Positions 33,077-41,715 of a DNA stretch of 64,000 nucleotides are shown here, in pieces. The first letter of the stretch is position 1. Each line of letters starts with the position of its first letter. The DNA lies in assembly GCF_015521605.1 (NCBI RefSeq), contig NZ_WANV01000030.1:158338-222337 (forward strand), read 5' to 3'. Origin of the DNA: Thermococcus sp. Lineage in GTDB: Archaea > Methanobacteriota_B > Thermococci > Thermococcales > Thermococcaceae. The position numbers were made by a program, and so were the translations under genes. The notes beneath the pieces are model-generated. The model was not told the origin of the DNA, searched no databases, and saw only the letters and a list, made by a program, of their open reading frames with translations.

Positions 33077-33553
33077 TCACCTCTTTTCCAGCGCCTTCAG
33101 CTCCGCCATCATCTCTTTGAACTTCTCGTCGCTCATGCCGATGAGCTCCTTTGCTCCCCTCAGGGTTATCGTCCTCGCGAGGGTCTTCCTCATCTCGGGG
33201 TTCTCAAGGGGGGAGAAGCCGTACTTCACAAGTATCTTCAGGGATTCAGGATAGGCCTTGAGAAGCTTGCCCACGTTGGTTTCCTCCGTTATCTCGTCCA
33301 GCTTATCGTCGCACTCTTTGACCTCCATCGTAAGCTCCTTGGAGTTCTCGGTCTTCATTATCCTGAGCACGAATGCGCCCCCAACCTCTTTCAGTTCAAC
33401 ACGATAGCCGGCTTCTTCAAGTTTTCCCAGCATGTCAACGAAGGGCTTGTCGCCTATGACTTCAAGAGTCTCCCCGACCTTGAGCTTTCCGAGGGCATCT
33501 ATTATCATAACCGCCGGCTGGGGAGGCTGTAATCCACGGACATCGAGCATCAT
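33077..33553 (-). CDS. DUF2249-DUF1858 two-domain protein
   Basis: 158 aa. Residues 1-70 (LDVRGLQPPQPAVMIIDALGKLKVGETLEV) have the TusA-like fold of DUF2249; residues 90-158 (TNVGKLLKAYPESLKILVKYGFSPLENPEMRKTLARTITLRGA) are DUF1858, typical of a family found with hybrid cluster and hemerythrin proteins. No catalytic Cys is visible at the TusA position (PPQP replaces CPxP). The role is unknown, probably in nitrosative stress. ATG 33553 follows GGTGATGAAA. Its operator at 33574 overlaps the promoter. Confidence 0.85.
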   Translation of the reverse strand: MMLDVRGLQPPQPAVMIIDALGKLKVGETLEVIGDKPFVDMLGKLEEAGYRVELKEVGGAFVLRIMKTENSKELTMEVKECDDKLDEITEETNVGKLLKAYPESLKILVKYGFSPLENPEMRKTLARTITLRGAKELIGMSDEKFKEMMAELKALEKR

Positions 33554-33573
33554 TTTCATCACCGTTACCTCCT

Positions 33574-33587
33574 ATGACACGCGACAT
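33574..33587. promoter_or_regulatory. Operator-like site before the DUF2249-DUF1858 gene
   Basis: ATGACACGCGACAT matches the hcp palindrome core at 12 of 14 positions. On the minus strand it lies right after the TATA element CTTTATATG (33586-33594), so it occupies the region just downstream of TATA, as at the two other genes. Confidence 0.55.
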
Positions 33588-33636
33588 ATAAAGATTGTTG
33601 GGCAAATCTGCCCAGAAACGCTTAAAAGTACCCAGT

Positions 33637-33650
33637 ATGACACTCGTCAT
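33637..33650. promoter_or_regulatory. Operator before the DUF438-hemerythrin gene
   Basis: ATGACACTCGTCAT has perfect ATGAC and GTCAT half-sites. It starts ten bases after the TATA element CTTAAAAG (33620-33627) and ends 13 bases before the start codon, suiting repression at the transcription start. Confidence 0.65.
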
Positions 33651-33663
33651 GAAGGTGATAAAG

Positions 33664-35004
33664 ATGACTGAGTTGCTGAACAACCGCGAATATAAGAAGG
33701 AGCAGCTGAAGAAGCTTCTCCTTAAAATCCACGAGGGCGAGGACGTGAATAAGCTCAAGGAGGAATTCCGCCAGGTTTTGAGCGGCATTTCGCCCCTTGA
33801 GATTCCAATCATAGAGCAGGAGCTCGTTAAAGAGGGAATCTCCGCCAAGGACATAGCCAAGATGTGCGACCTGCACGTCGAGCTGTTCAGGGAAGCTGTT
33901 GCTGGAACGGAGGAACTTGAGGAGAAAGACCTCCCCGACGGGCATCCGCTGAAGATACGCTACCTTGAGAACAAGGAGATAATGAAGGACGCCGAGATGC
34001 TCAACCTCTATGCAAGGACTCTGGCGACCACAAAGGATGAGCGCATGAGGGAGGAAATCCTGGGAGTGTTGGAGGAGATAGTGGGCAACCTTCGGAAGGT
34101 CGGTTTCACCCACTACAACCGCGACGAGATGCTCACCTTCCCCTACATCGAGAGAAGGGGTTTAACTGCCATAGCAACCGTCCTCTGGACAAAACACGAC
34201 GAAATCAGGTTCATGATAAAGAGGCTTGCCGAGCTTTTGAGGAAGAGGGACGAGATGCCATGGGAAGAGTTCGTCGAGCGCTTTAAGGAAAAGGCGGGCG
34301 AGGCTTCCTTCGCGCTGAGCGACATGGTCTTCAGGGAGAACAACATCTACTACCCGACCCTTAAAGCTCTCCTGAGTGAGGGCGAGTGGAAGGCAATAAG
34401 GATGCAGGAGGATGAGATTGGCTACTACAAGGTCGACCCGCCCGCCTGGGATCCCGGCGAGGACGTTAAACCGCTGCATCCCTGGGAAATCAATCCCGAA
34501 CTGAGCGTTGAGGAGCTTCTGAACCTTCCAAAGGAGGTTCAGCAGGCGTTGAAAGGTCAACCACTGGAGTTCGACAAGAGCCAGCTTAAGAGGGACGGCG
34601 ACATAGACCTCGGAACTGGCTTCGTCAGCCTGAAGGAGCTGAAGGCAATATTCGAGGCCCTGCCGGTTGACGTGACCTTCATAGACAAGGACGACCGCGT
34701 TCGCTTCTTCTCACCCGGCGAGAGAATATTCACCAGAACCCCCTCCGTGCTCGGAAGGCCCGTCCAGCTCTGTCATCCGCCGAAGAGCGTCCACATTGTC
34801 AACAAGATACTCAGGGCATTCAAGGAGGGCAGAAAGAAGGAGGCGACCTTTTGGCTCAGGCTCGGACCGAAGTACGTTTACATAAAATACGTGCCGCTCT
34901 TTGACGAGGAGGGCAACTACCTGGGAACACTTGAAATGACCATGGACATCGAGCCGTATAAAAGGATTGAGGGCGAAAAGAGACTGCTGGACTGGAGGGA
35001 TTGA
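33664..35004 (+). CDS. DUF438-hemerythrin HHE-PAS protein
   Basis: 446 aa. Residues 1-70 are DUF438; about 90-240 form a hemerythrin-like HHE bundle (GHPLKIRYLENKEI, HYNRDEMLTFPYIERRG, TKHDEIRFM) whose His/Glu residues can bind a di-iron centre; a C-terminal PAS domain spans about 325-440 (LPVDVTFIDKDDRVRFFS, FTRTPSVLGR, YVPLFDEEGNYLG). Such proteins sense or detoxify NO or O2. ATG 33664 follows GGTGATAAAG. First of three tightly packed rightward genes. Confidence 0.92.
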   Translation: MTELLNNREYKKEQLKKLLLKIHEGEDVNKLKEEFRQVLSGISPLEIPIIEQELVKEGISAKDIAKMCDLHVELFREAVAGTEELEEKDLPDGHPLKIRYLENKEIMKDAEMLNLYARTLATTKDERMREEILGVLEEIVGNLRKVGFTHYNRDEMLTFPYIERRGLTAIATVLWTKHDEIRFMIKRLAELLRKRDEMPWEEFVERFKEKAGEASFALSDMVFRENNIYYPTLKALLSEGEWKAIRMQEDEIGYYKVDPPAWDPGEDVKPLHPWEINPELSVEELLNLPKEVQQALKGQPLEFDKSQLKRDGDIDLGTGFVSLKELKAIFEALPVDVTFIDKDDRVRFFSPGERIFTRTPSVLGRPVQLCHPPKSVHIVNKILRAFKEGRKKEATFWLRLGPKYVYIKYVPLFDEEGNYLGTLEMTMDIEPYKRIEGEKRLLDWRD

Positions 35005-35005
35005 G

Positions 35006-35317
35006 ATGATGGTCGTTAGGGTTGAAGACGCCCCGCGGGTTGACAACCCCCACGGAGTGGACGTGAGAAAGCTGATGGACGAGGGAAGTGCCCAGATATT
35101 TTACATAACCCTGAAGCCCGGTGAGAGCCTGAAGAGACATACAACGCCGGTTGATGCTTTCATATATGTCCTCAAGGGTAGGGGCATCGTGGAGGTCGGC
35201 GACGAAAGGGCAGAGGTTAAGAAGGGAACCGCCGTATATCTCCCGAAGGAAGTGCCGCACGCGGTCTTCAACGAGGGAAGCCTTGACATGGCATTCCTCG
35301 TTATCAAGGTGGTGTAA
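35006..35317 (+). CDS. Small cupin-domain protein
   Basis: 103-aa single cupin: PGESLKRHTTPVDAFIYVLKGRG is motif 1 with His and Asp as metal ligands, and PKEVPHAVFNEG is motif 2 with the second His. Likely a metal-binding beta barrel; the substrate is unknown. Start at 35006 follows the preceding stop by one base with GGAGGGATTGAG before it, so it is co-transcribed with the hemerythrin gene. Confidence 0.9.
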   Translation: MMVVRVEDAPRVDNPHGVDVRKLMDEGSAQIFYITLKPGESLKRHTTPVDAFIYVLKGRGIVEVGDERAEVKKGTAVYLPKEVPHAVFNEGSLDMAFLVIKVV

Positions 35318-36394
35318 ATGCGCGGAGATCCTGAGATTTTCAAAAGACGCGTGGAACGCTTTCAGAGGCTTCTACGGGAGAACGAGGTAGATGGAGCTGT
35401 GATCAGAACCCTTTCCAGCTTCATTTACTTCACCGGAACCAAGTGGCTCCGCCCGAGCCTTTTAATTCCTGCAGAGGGCGAGCCGGTGGTTTACATCATT
35501 AAGGGTGAGGCCGAGCTCTTCAGGGAGAAGAGCTGGATTGAAAACGTTGTGGAGTTCCAGCGCGTTGAGGACCTGATGGCGGGCATAGTAACGTGGATAC
35601 ACGGGAACGGATTTCAGAGGGTTGGCCTTGAGTTCGGCATAGAGCGCGACGCCTACCTGATATTCCTCAAGATATTCGAGCGCCTCAACCCCACGATCGA
35701 GATAGTTGACGTTCTAGACATCACGATGGGCCTGAGGATGGTGAAGGACGACTGGGAGCTGGACAACATCAGGAGGGCAGGGAAGATAGCCCAGCGTGGA
35801 ATGAAGGTGGCGGAAGAGGTTATAAAACCCGGAATGAGCGAGCTTGAGATAGCGGCGGAGGTGGTCAGGGAGCTCATGCTCAACGGAAGCGAGGATCCCA
35901 AGGTCTACGTTTCCGTAACTCCCAGGGCGCACGCCGAACCCTTCCGCGACCTGAGGGTTCCGGAGAACGGTGTCGTTACCGTCGTCATCGGGGCGGACTG
36001 GAACCACTACTACTCAAACATGGCGAGGACCTTCATCGTTGGTGATCCCGGCGAGAGGGTCATGAGGGCCATAGAGGTCAAAGAAGAGGCCTACAGGCTT
36101 GCGCTTGAGGAAACCAGGGTTGGAGTCCCACTGAACACCGTCGAGAAGAAGCTCGCGGAGTTCTTCAAGGAGAAGGGATTCGCCGATGCCTACCTGGCCG
36201 GCTACACCCACGGTGTCGGCCTCCTCATCGAGGAGCCGCCGATAACCACCATCGTCGTCCCGCAGAGGGCCGCGAAGGTTCGGGAGAACATGGTTCTTAC
36301 GATAATACACCCACCCCTTATGATCCCGGAGGGTGCCATAAAGCACGAGGACACTTATATCGTCAAAAGGGAGGGGCTTGAGAGGGTGACCTAA
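35318..36394 (+). CDS. M24-family (Xaa-Pro peptidase-like) protein with incomplete metal site
   Basis: 358 aa with the creatinase N-terminal domain (about 1-120) and the pita-bread M24 domain. Canonical aminopeptidases need D, D, H, E, E. Here the first Asp is in IGADWNHYY, the second is Asn in SNMARTF, His is kept in GYTHGVG, the next Glu is His in LTIIHPPLMIPEG, and the last Glu is kept in KHEDTYIV. Two of five ligands are changed, so it may not be a metallopeptidase; creatinase has the same fold without metals. It starts immediately after the cupin stop and overlaps the convergent Lrp gene by 4 bp. Confidence 0.85.
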   Translation: MRGDPEIFKRRVERFQRLLRENEVDGAVIRTLSSFIYFTGTKWLRPSLLIPAEGEPVVYIIKGEAELFREKSWIENVVEFQRVEDLMAGIVTWIHGNGFQRVGLEFGIERDAYLIFLKIFERLNPTIEIVDVLDITMGLRMVKDDWELDNIRRAGKIAQRGMKVAEEVIKPGMSELEIAAEVVRELMLNGSEDPKVYVSVTPRAHAEPFRDLRVPENGVVTVVIGADWNHYYSNMARTFIVGDPGERVMRAIEVKEEAYRLALEETRVGVPLNTVEKKLAEFFKEKGFADAYLAGYTHGVGLLIEEPPITTIVVPQRAAKVRENMVLTIIHPPLMIPEGAIKHEDTYIVKREGLERVT

Positions 36395-36852
36395 AACACC
36401 CTCGCGTAGCCCCACTTCCTCACGCTCGTCAGGATAGACGTTTCCGTGCTCCTTATTCCCTCTATCCTTCCGAGCTTCTCTATAAGGAACCCCTCCAGCT
36501 CCTGAAGGTCTTTGACTGTAACCTGCATGAGTATATCGTGCGCCCCGGTCGCTATGCCGAGGACGTCCACCTCGGGGAGTTTACTCAGCTCCTCAGCCGC
36601 TTTTTTCACCCTGCTCGGCTCCACGTCAACGGCTATGAACGCGACTATCGAGTAGCCCGCTTTGAAGGGGTTTATCAGCGCCGCGAACTTTCTGATGACG
36701 CCCCGTTCCATCAGCTTCTTCACACGAAGCCTGACGGTTGATTCCGGGACCTTCAGGCGTCTTGCTATCTCGGAGTAGCTGGCCCTTCCGTCCTCTTGGA
36801 GAATGTGGAGTATCATCCTGTCCAGCCCGTCAAGATGCCGGTTGTCCCGCAT
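36391..36852 (-). CDS. Lrp/AsnC-family transcriptional regulator
   Basis: 153 aa. N-terminal winged helix (LDRMILHILQEDGRASYSEIARRLKVPESTVRLRVKKL) and a C-terminal RAM domain (GIATGAHDILMQVTVKDLQELEGFL) that binds amino acids. Likely senses an amino acid and controls the adjacent divergent aminotransferase/racemase gene. The start ATG follows GGTGGAAAAAA. TATTTAAAAAC upstream may be a shared promoter element. Confidence 0.93.
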   Translation of the reverse strand: MRDNRHLDGLDRMILHILQEDGRASYSEIARRLKVPESTVRLRVKKLMERGVIRKFAALINPFKAGYSIVAFIAVDVEPSRVKKAAEELSKLPEVDVLGIATGAHDILMQVTVKDLQELEGFLIEKLGRIEGIRSTETSILTSVRKWGYARVF

Positions 36853-36969
36853 TTTTTTCCACCTATTTTTGTCAATTTGATGTTATGTTTTTAAATATTT
36901 CCACGGAATTCGCAAAATTTTGGCGAAATTGCTATTAATTTCAAACGCGTATAGCAGTACGGTGAGAGC

Positions 36970-38313
36970 ATGAGCTATCCCCGGAATAAGGAGGAAGTCC
37001 TGAAGCGTTATTCGCTGGTTTTTCCAAGGTCGGCACGCGTTACCTATGCCCCCATAGTCGGCGTTAGGGCCGAGAACGCCCGCGTCTGGGACATCGAGGG
37101 CAGGGAGTACATAGACTTTCTGAGCGATGCGGCAGTTCAAAACGTCGGCCACAACAACCCCAGGGTGGTGAAAGCCATAAAAGAGAGCGCTGAAAGGCTT
37201 ATCCACTTCACCTTCATCTACGGCTTCCCGGTTGAGCCGCTTCTCCTGGCTGAAAAGCTCGCTGAGATAGCGCCGATTGAGAGCCCGAAGGTCAGCTTCG
37301 GGATGACGGGAAGCGATGCCAATGATGGTGCGATAAAGTTCGCGAGGGCATATACCAAGAGGAGGACCATCCTGAGCTACCTCAGGAGCTACTACGGGGC
37401 GACCTACGGCGCCATGAGCATAACCGGCCTCGATTTCGAGGTTCGCTCCATAGTGGGGGAGCTGAGCGACGTTCACTACATTCCCTATCCCAACTGCTAC
37501 CGCTGTCCGTTCGGCAGAGAGCCGGGGAGCTGTAAGATGGAGTGCGTCTCCTACATCAGGGAGAAGTTCGAAGGGGAGGTCTACGCGGAAGGGACTGCAG
37601 CGCTCTTCGCCGAGCCAATACAGGGGGATGCCGGAATGGTCGTTCCGCCCGACGGCTACTTCAAAAAGGTGAAGAGAATCCTCGATGAACACGGCATCCT
37701 TCTGGCCGTGGACGAGGTTCAGAGCGGGATTGGAAGGACCGGAAAGTGGTTTGCGATAGAGCACTTCGGGGTTGAACCGGATATAATAACCCTCGCGAAG
37801 CCCCTCGGTGGGGGACTGCCGATAAGCGCGATAATAGGCAGGGGTGAGATCCTCGATTCCCTGCCTCCCCTTGGCCATACGTTTACACTGAGCGGTAATC
37901 CCCTGGCGAGTAGGGCCGCACTGGCTGTTATCGAGGAGATCGAGGAGAAGGACCTCCTTAGAAGGGCGGAGATGCTTGGAAAACGTGCGAAAAAACGGCT
38001 GGAGAGGATGAAGGAGGAGCACGAACTCATCGGTGACGTCCGCGGCCTCGGCCTGATGCTCGGCGTTGACCTTGTGAGGGACAGGGAGACGAAGGAAAGG
38101 GCCTACGAAGAAGCCAGAAAGGTTGTATGGCGCGCTTACGAGCTCGGACTCGTACTCGCGTTCCTGCAGGGCAACGTGCTGAGGATCCAGCCGCCCCTCA
38201 CAATAGAGGAGGAGCTCCTCGAAGAAGGCCTTGACAGGCTGGAGAAAGCCATAGCCGACGTCGAGGAGGGCAAGGTTCCGGACGAGGTTCTGGGGAAGGT
38301 GCAGGGATGGTAG
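36970..38313 (+). CDS. PLP-dependent class III aminotransferase or amino acid racemase
   Basis: 447 aa, fold type I. PLP Lys is K277 in [22 protein letters not shown] contains the Asp that holds the pyridine [17 protein letters not shown] binds phosphate. [18 protein letters not shown] cysteine-rich loop near residue 176 is common in the Thermococcales branch that includes both GABA/ornithine aminotransferases and broad-specificity amino acid racemases, so the reaction cannot be decided. ATG follows GGTGAGAGC. The divergent Lrp regulator suggests amino acid control. Confidence 0.9.
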   Translation: MSYPRNKEEVLKRYSLVFPRSARVTYAPIVGVRAENARVWDIEGREYIDFLSDAAVQNVGHNNPRVVKAIKESAERLIHFTFIYGFPVEPLLLAEKLAEIAPIESPKVSFGMTGSDANDGAIKFARAYTKRRTILSYLRSYYGATYGAMSITGLDFEVRSIVGELSDVHYIPYPNCYRCPFGREPGSCKMECVSYIREKFEGEVYAEGTAALFAEPIQGDAGMVVPPDGYFKKVKRILDEHGILLAVDEVQSGIGRTGKWFAIEHFGVEPDIITLAKPLGGGLPISAIIGRGEILDSLPPLGHTFTLSGNPLASRAALAVIEEIEEKDLLRRAEMLGKRAKKRLERMKEEHELIGDVRGLGLMLGVDLVRDRETKERAYEEARKVVWRAYELGLVLAFLQGNVLRIQPPLTIEEELLEEGLDRLEKAIADVEEGKVPDEVLGKVQGW

Positions 38314-38406
38314 TGGAGACTTTCGAATTTTTGACGGATTTTTGTCTATTTCCACATTCTACGAAAACTTTTTAAACAAACTCTTACACAGGTTGAGCGG
38401 GCTTCA

Positions 38407-39708
38407 ATGGAAAAGGTCGAGACAATCGAGAAGCCGGTTTTAAAGATTGGAATCGAGGAAAAGGTTGAACCCGCGAAGGCTCTGGTCTTCGGCATTCAGC
38501 ACGTTCTGGCGATGTTCGGCGCGACGGTTACCGTTCCGCTGGTAGTTGGCGGTGCCATAGGACTAAGCGGCGACCAGATAGCTCTGATGATACAGGCGGT
38601 TCTGCTGGCGATGGGCATAGCTACCCTGCTCCAGACGACGATAGGTTCCCGCTATCCGATAGTGCAGGGGTCGAGCTTCGCCTTTATTCCCGGGCTGATA
38701 GCAATAGGCGCTTCCCTGGGGATGGCGGCGGTTCAGGGAGCTTTGATAGTCGGCGGACTGATTGAGGCTTTAATAGGGTGGCTCGGCGTTATAGGGAGGG
38801 TCAGGAAGCTCTTCACTCCCCTCGTCACCGGCGTGACGATAACCCTCATCGGATTCAGCCTCGCAGACGTCGCGGTCAAGAACTTCTTCAACTTCTACGC
38901 CGACCCATCGGGAGGGACACTGCTTAAGGCCAGCGCCGTGGCTCTGGTGACCTTCCTGACGACGGTCCTCGTGGCGCTCAGGGCGAAGGGAAGCCTAAAG
39001 GCCATGCCGGTCGTCGTGGGTGCCGTGGTCGGCTACGTTGTGAGCATTCCCCTCGGCCTCGCGGACTTCGGGCTGGTGAAGACACTGCCAGTGGTGAGCG
39101 TCCCAAGGTCCTTCCCCTGGGGAGCACCGGTCTTTGACGGCACCGCGATCGTGCTCCTGCTATTCGCCTTCATGGTGAGCATCATTGAGAGTGTGGGCGA
39201 CTACCACGCAATAGCGGCGGTGACTGGCTCGGAGATAAACGGGAAGCGGATAGCGAGGGGCATTGGCAGCGAGGGGCTGGCCTGTTCAATAGCCGGCCTC
39301 CTCGGAGCCTGCGGGACGACTAGCTACTCCGAGAACATAGGCGTCGTCGCGCTCACCAAGGTGGGAAGCAGGCACGTGGTTCAGGTCGGCGCGGTCATAC
39401 TGGTGCTCCTCTCATTGTTGCCAAAGTTCGCCGGGATACTCGCCTCGATGCCTGCCCCGGTTCTCGGCGGGCTGACGCTTGCCCTCTACGGTATGATAAG
39501 CGTCACAGGTTTGAGGCTGATAAAGGAGAGGGTCGAGTTCACCGACCGGAACACGCTGATACTGGCCGCTTCTCTGATAGTCGGTCTCGGCGCGCCCCAG
39601 CTCCCGGCGGAGTTCCTGGCGACCTTCCCGAGGGTTATCGCCAGCATCCTTGAGTCCGGCATGGCTGTTGGGGCGCTTACGGCGATAATCCTCGACAGGC
39701 TGCTATGA
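38407..39708 (+). CDS. NCS2-family nucleobase permease (uracil/xanthine)
   Basis: 433 aa with about 14 membrane segments. The NCS2 signature is visible: the half-helix QHVLAMFGATVTVPLVVG near residue 38, SSFAFIPGL near 98, SIIESVGDYHA near 261 with the substrate-binding Glu, and the GTTSYSENIG half-helix near 305. It probably imports uracil or xanthine by proton symport. The N-terminus is a 30-residue hydrophilic tail. It has its own promoter-like TTTTTAAAC about 35 bases upstream. Confidence 0.94.
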   Translation: MEKVETIEKPVLKIGIEEKVEPAKALVFGIQHVLAMFGATVTVPLVVGGAIGLSGDQIALMIQAVLLAMGIATLLQTTIGSRYPIVQGSSFAFIPGLIAIGASLGMAAVQGALIVGGLIEALIGWLGVIGRVRKLFTPLVTGVTITLIGFSLADVAVKNFFNFYADPSGGTLLKASAVALVTFLTTVLVALRAKGSLKAMPVVVGAVVGYVVSIPLGLADFGLVKTLPVVSVPRSFPWGAPVFDGTAIVLLLFAFMVSIIESVGDYHAIAAVTGSEINGKRIARGIGSEGLACSIAGLLGACGTTSYSENIGVVALTKVGSRHVVQVGAVILVLLSLLPKFAGILASMPAPVLGGLTLALYGMISVTGLRLIKERVEFTDRNTLILAASLIVGLGAPQLPAEFLATFPRVIASILESGMAVGALTAIILDRLL

Positions 39709-39739
39709 ACCATTTTCTTTTTTCAATAAAATAAAGGGA

Positions 39740-40309
39740 TTACCAAATGACTTCCTCAACCTGGGCAGGTTCGGGCTCTTCTCCGAGCTCCTCGGGCATG
39801 TTGTTGAACCCTATTATAACGAAGATGCGCGCGATCAGGAGCAGCAGGAAGCCAATTAGGATTATGGCCGTCAGGGCACCCCACCACACCCATGTGGCTG
39901 CATCTTTGAACTCCTTGGTGCCGGTTATCTCGTGCATCGCAAGCCAGGCCCTCTTCTGGAAGTAGGCGGCTCCGACTATCAGGGCCACGAACAGTATGAA
40001 GAACACGATTGCCAGCCCTATCCCTGCAGATTCGCTGAGGCGCCATCCGGCTGGAACGATGGCGAACGTCCCAAGCAGCAGGACGATGATGACTATCAAG
40101 CCGCCGATGGCGAAGATTACGCCGTAGAGATAGTTCTTGAAAGGCCTCTCGTCGTTCACGGCATCCCCTATACCCTTGAGTGCCAGCAGTATCAAGACGA
40201 AACCGATCAGCGATATCACGCCGCCAACATACGGTATAAAGCTGCCGACGAGGGTGAGGATAGCCCCCCACAGGCCCATGTTCTTTTCGCTCCTAACGTT
40301 GACCGTCAT
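39740..40309 (-). CDS. DUF996 membrane protein (tandem paralog 1)
   Basis: 189 aa with five hydrophobic helices. Shares with the next gene VSLxGxxLILxALKGIGD, a conserved WWGALTAIILIGF helix and the end GF(N/A)N(M/L)PEEL. Begins MTVNVRSEKNMGLWG with ATG 40309 after GGTGATTTGG; longer frames lack a ribosome binding site. Both genes are leftward, 69 bp apart. Function unknown. Confidence 0.85.
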   Translation of the reverse strand: MTVNVRSEKNMGLWGAILTLVGSFIPYVGGVISLIGFVLILLALKGIGDAVNDERPFKNYLYGVIFAIGGLIVIIVLLLGTFAIVPAGWRLSESAGIGLAIVFFILFVALIVGAAYFQKRAWLAMHEITGTKEFKDAATWVWWGALTAIILIGFLLLLIARIFVIIGFNNMPEELGEEPEPAQVEEVIW

Positions 40310-40377
40310 CCAAATCACCGTACAAACATCAACCTTGAGCTTAAAACCTTTACCCAAAAGAGTAAGAAAATAAGATG

Positions 40378-40977
40378 TCATGCGACAGGGACTGTTCGGG
40401 GTCTGGGTTCGAGTTCCTCGGGGAGGTTTGCGAACCCGATTATCTGGTAGATGGCCGCCACGAGGAGAAAGATGAATCCGATGAGGATTATGGCGGTCAG
40501 CGCACCCCACCAGAGCCACTTGGCGGTGCTGTGAAATGCATCAACCCCTGTTATCTCGTACATTGCCTGCCACGCCTGTTTTGCGAAGTACACGCCTATT
40601 ATCAGCACGGCCACGAACGCTATAAAGCCGGTGATAAGAATCCCAGTTCCAAAGAAGCTCAGCGGGTGCTCGAAGGGCCTCATTCCAATCATGGCTGCGT
40701 TGGATAGGGAGAACACTCCAATGATAATGAGTATCGCGGCCATTATCGACCCGGCAAAGGCTACTATGATCGAGTAGAGATAGTACTTGAACGGTCTGTC
40801 GTCCCCTATCTTGTCCCCGATCCCCTTCAAGGCGACAAGGATAAGTATCGCACCCACGAGCGATACCGTTCCGGTGAATATTCCAACGTACGGAACGACC
40901 CCTGTAAAACCCCCGACGAGAATGAGTACCGACCCCACAAGACCCAGAGTCCGCTCACTCCTTATGTCCACTCCCAT
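40378..40977 (-). CDS. DUF996 membrane protein (tandem paralog 2)
   Basis: 199 aa with five hydrophobic helices, paralog of the gene directly downstream and more distantly of the one at 3699. ATG 40977 follows GGTGGGCGTT. Conserved features: ALKGIGDKIGDDRPFKYYLYS loop, YFAKQAWQAMYEITG and WLWWGALTAIILIGF. The tandem pair probably arose by local duplication. Role at the membrane unknown. Confidence 0.85.
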   Translation of the reverse strand: MGVDIRSERTLGLVGSVLILVGGFTGVVPYVGIFTGTVSLVGAILILVALKGIGDKIGDDRPFKYYLYSIIVAFAGSIMAAILIIIGVFSLSNAAMIGMRPFEHPLSFFGTGILITGFIAFVAVLIIGVYFAKQAWQAMYEITGVDAFHSTAKWLWWGALTAIILIGFIFLLVAAIYQIIGFANLPEELEPRPRTVPVA

Positions 40978-41044
40978 AACGCCCACCGGAAGAATAATCT
41001 ATGAAGTTCTAAAAAAGTTTACGATTGAAAAGAAAAAGATTGGA

Positions 41045-41710
41045 TCACTCCTTCTTCTCCCCGGCCTTTTCGACGGGCCCAGCTTCCTTTTTCTCTGCCG
41101 GTTTCGGAGCGGGTTTGGCAGGAGTCGGCTTCTTGGGAGGTCTTATGCCGTAGCCGAGTATCTTGAACTTGAAGACGGTGCCGTCCCTGAGATGGTAGGT
41201 TACCTCCCTGGTCTCCTTGTTGAACTCTATCTTCTCAACCGGGAAGCGGTAGTCGCCGTACTCGTCCTGATATTTCCTGAACTCGTCCGGGTGTATGGGA
41301 ACCCAGTCGAATATTTCAAGCTGCTCCTCCTGCCAGGTGGTGGTTATCATGAAGGTCTCAACGAAGCCCAGTGCTCCGGTTGGGCACACGTCAACGCAGA
41401 ACTGGCAGTAGGTGCACCTTCCGTAGTCTATCTTGGGGTGCGGCCTCTTCTCCATCTGGCCGTCCTTTTCAAGCCAGGTCATTTCTATGGCCCTTGCCGG
41501 ACATATCTGGCCGCAGAAGTTACAGCCGACGCACTTCTTCCAGTCAAGAGTGTGAAGACCGCGGTACTCCTTTGCGATCTGGGTCTTCTCCTGGGGTATC
41601 TTTATCGTGACCGGCTTCTTGAAGAGATACTTCAGACCCATCCACGGCTTGATGTACGAGGGCTTCTTCCTGATCTTGCTCTCCGGGGCGACCTTAAAAT
41701 CGACCTCCAT
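41045..41710 (-). CDS. mbxN: Membrane-bound sulfane-sulfur reductase subunit, NuoI-like ferredoxin
   Basis: 221-aa electron-entry subunit on the cytoplasmic side of the Mbx/Mbs complex. Two [4Fe-4S] motifs: CVGCNFCGQICP and CTYCQFCVDVCP. The last 40 residues are a low-complexity Pro/Ala/Lys/Glu tail, unusual for NuoI homologs. Last gene of the 13-gene operon; ATG 41710 follows GGTGATGGGA and overlaps nothing, six bases after mbxL. It should accept electrons from ferredoxin. Confidence 0.92.
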   Translation of the reverse strand: MEVDFKVAPESKIRKKPSYIKPWMGLKYLFKKPVTIKIPQEKTQIAKEYRGLHTLDWKKCVGCNFCGQICPARAIEMTWLEKDGQMEKRPHPKIDYGRCTYCQFCVDVCPTGALGFVETFMITTTWQEEQLEIFDWVPIHPDEFRKYQDEYGDYRFPVEKIEFNKETREVTYHLRDGTVFKFKILGYGIRPPKKPTPAKPAPKPAEKKEAGPVEKAGEKKE

Positions 41711-41715
41711 TCCCA

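Noticed and set aside
36883..38355. Long leftward open frame (490 codons) opposite the class III aminotransferase
   Set aside because: Antisense shadow produced by GC-rich codon use; the rightward gene has all PLP motifs.
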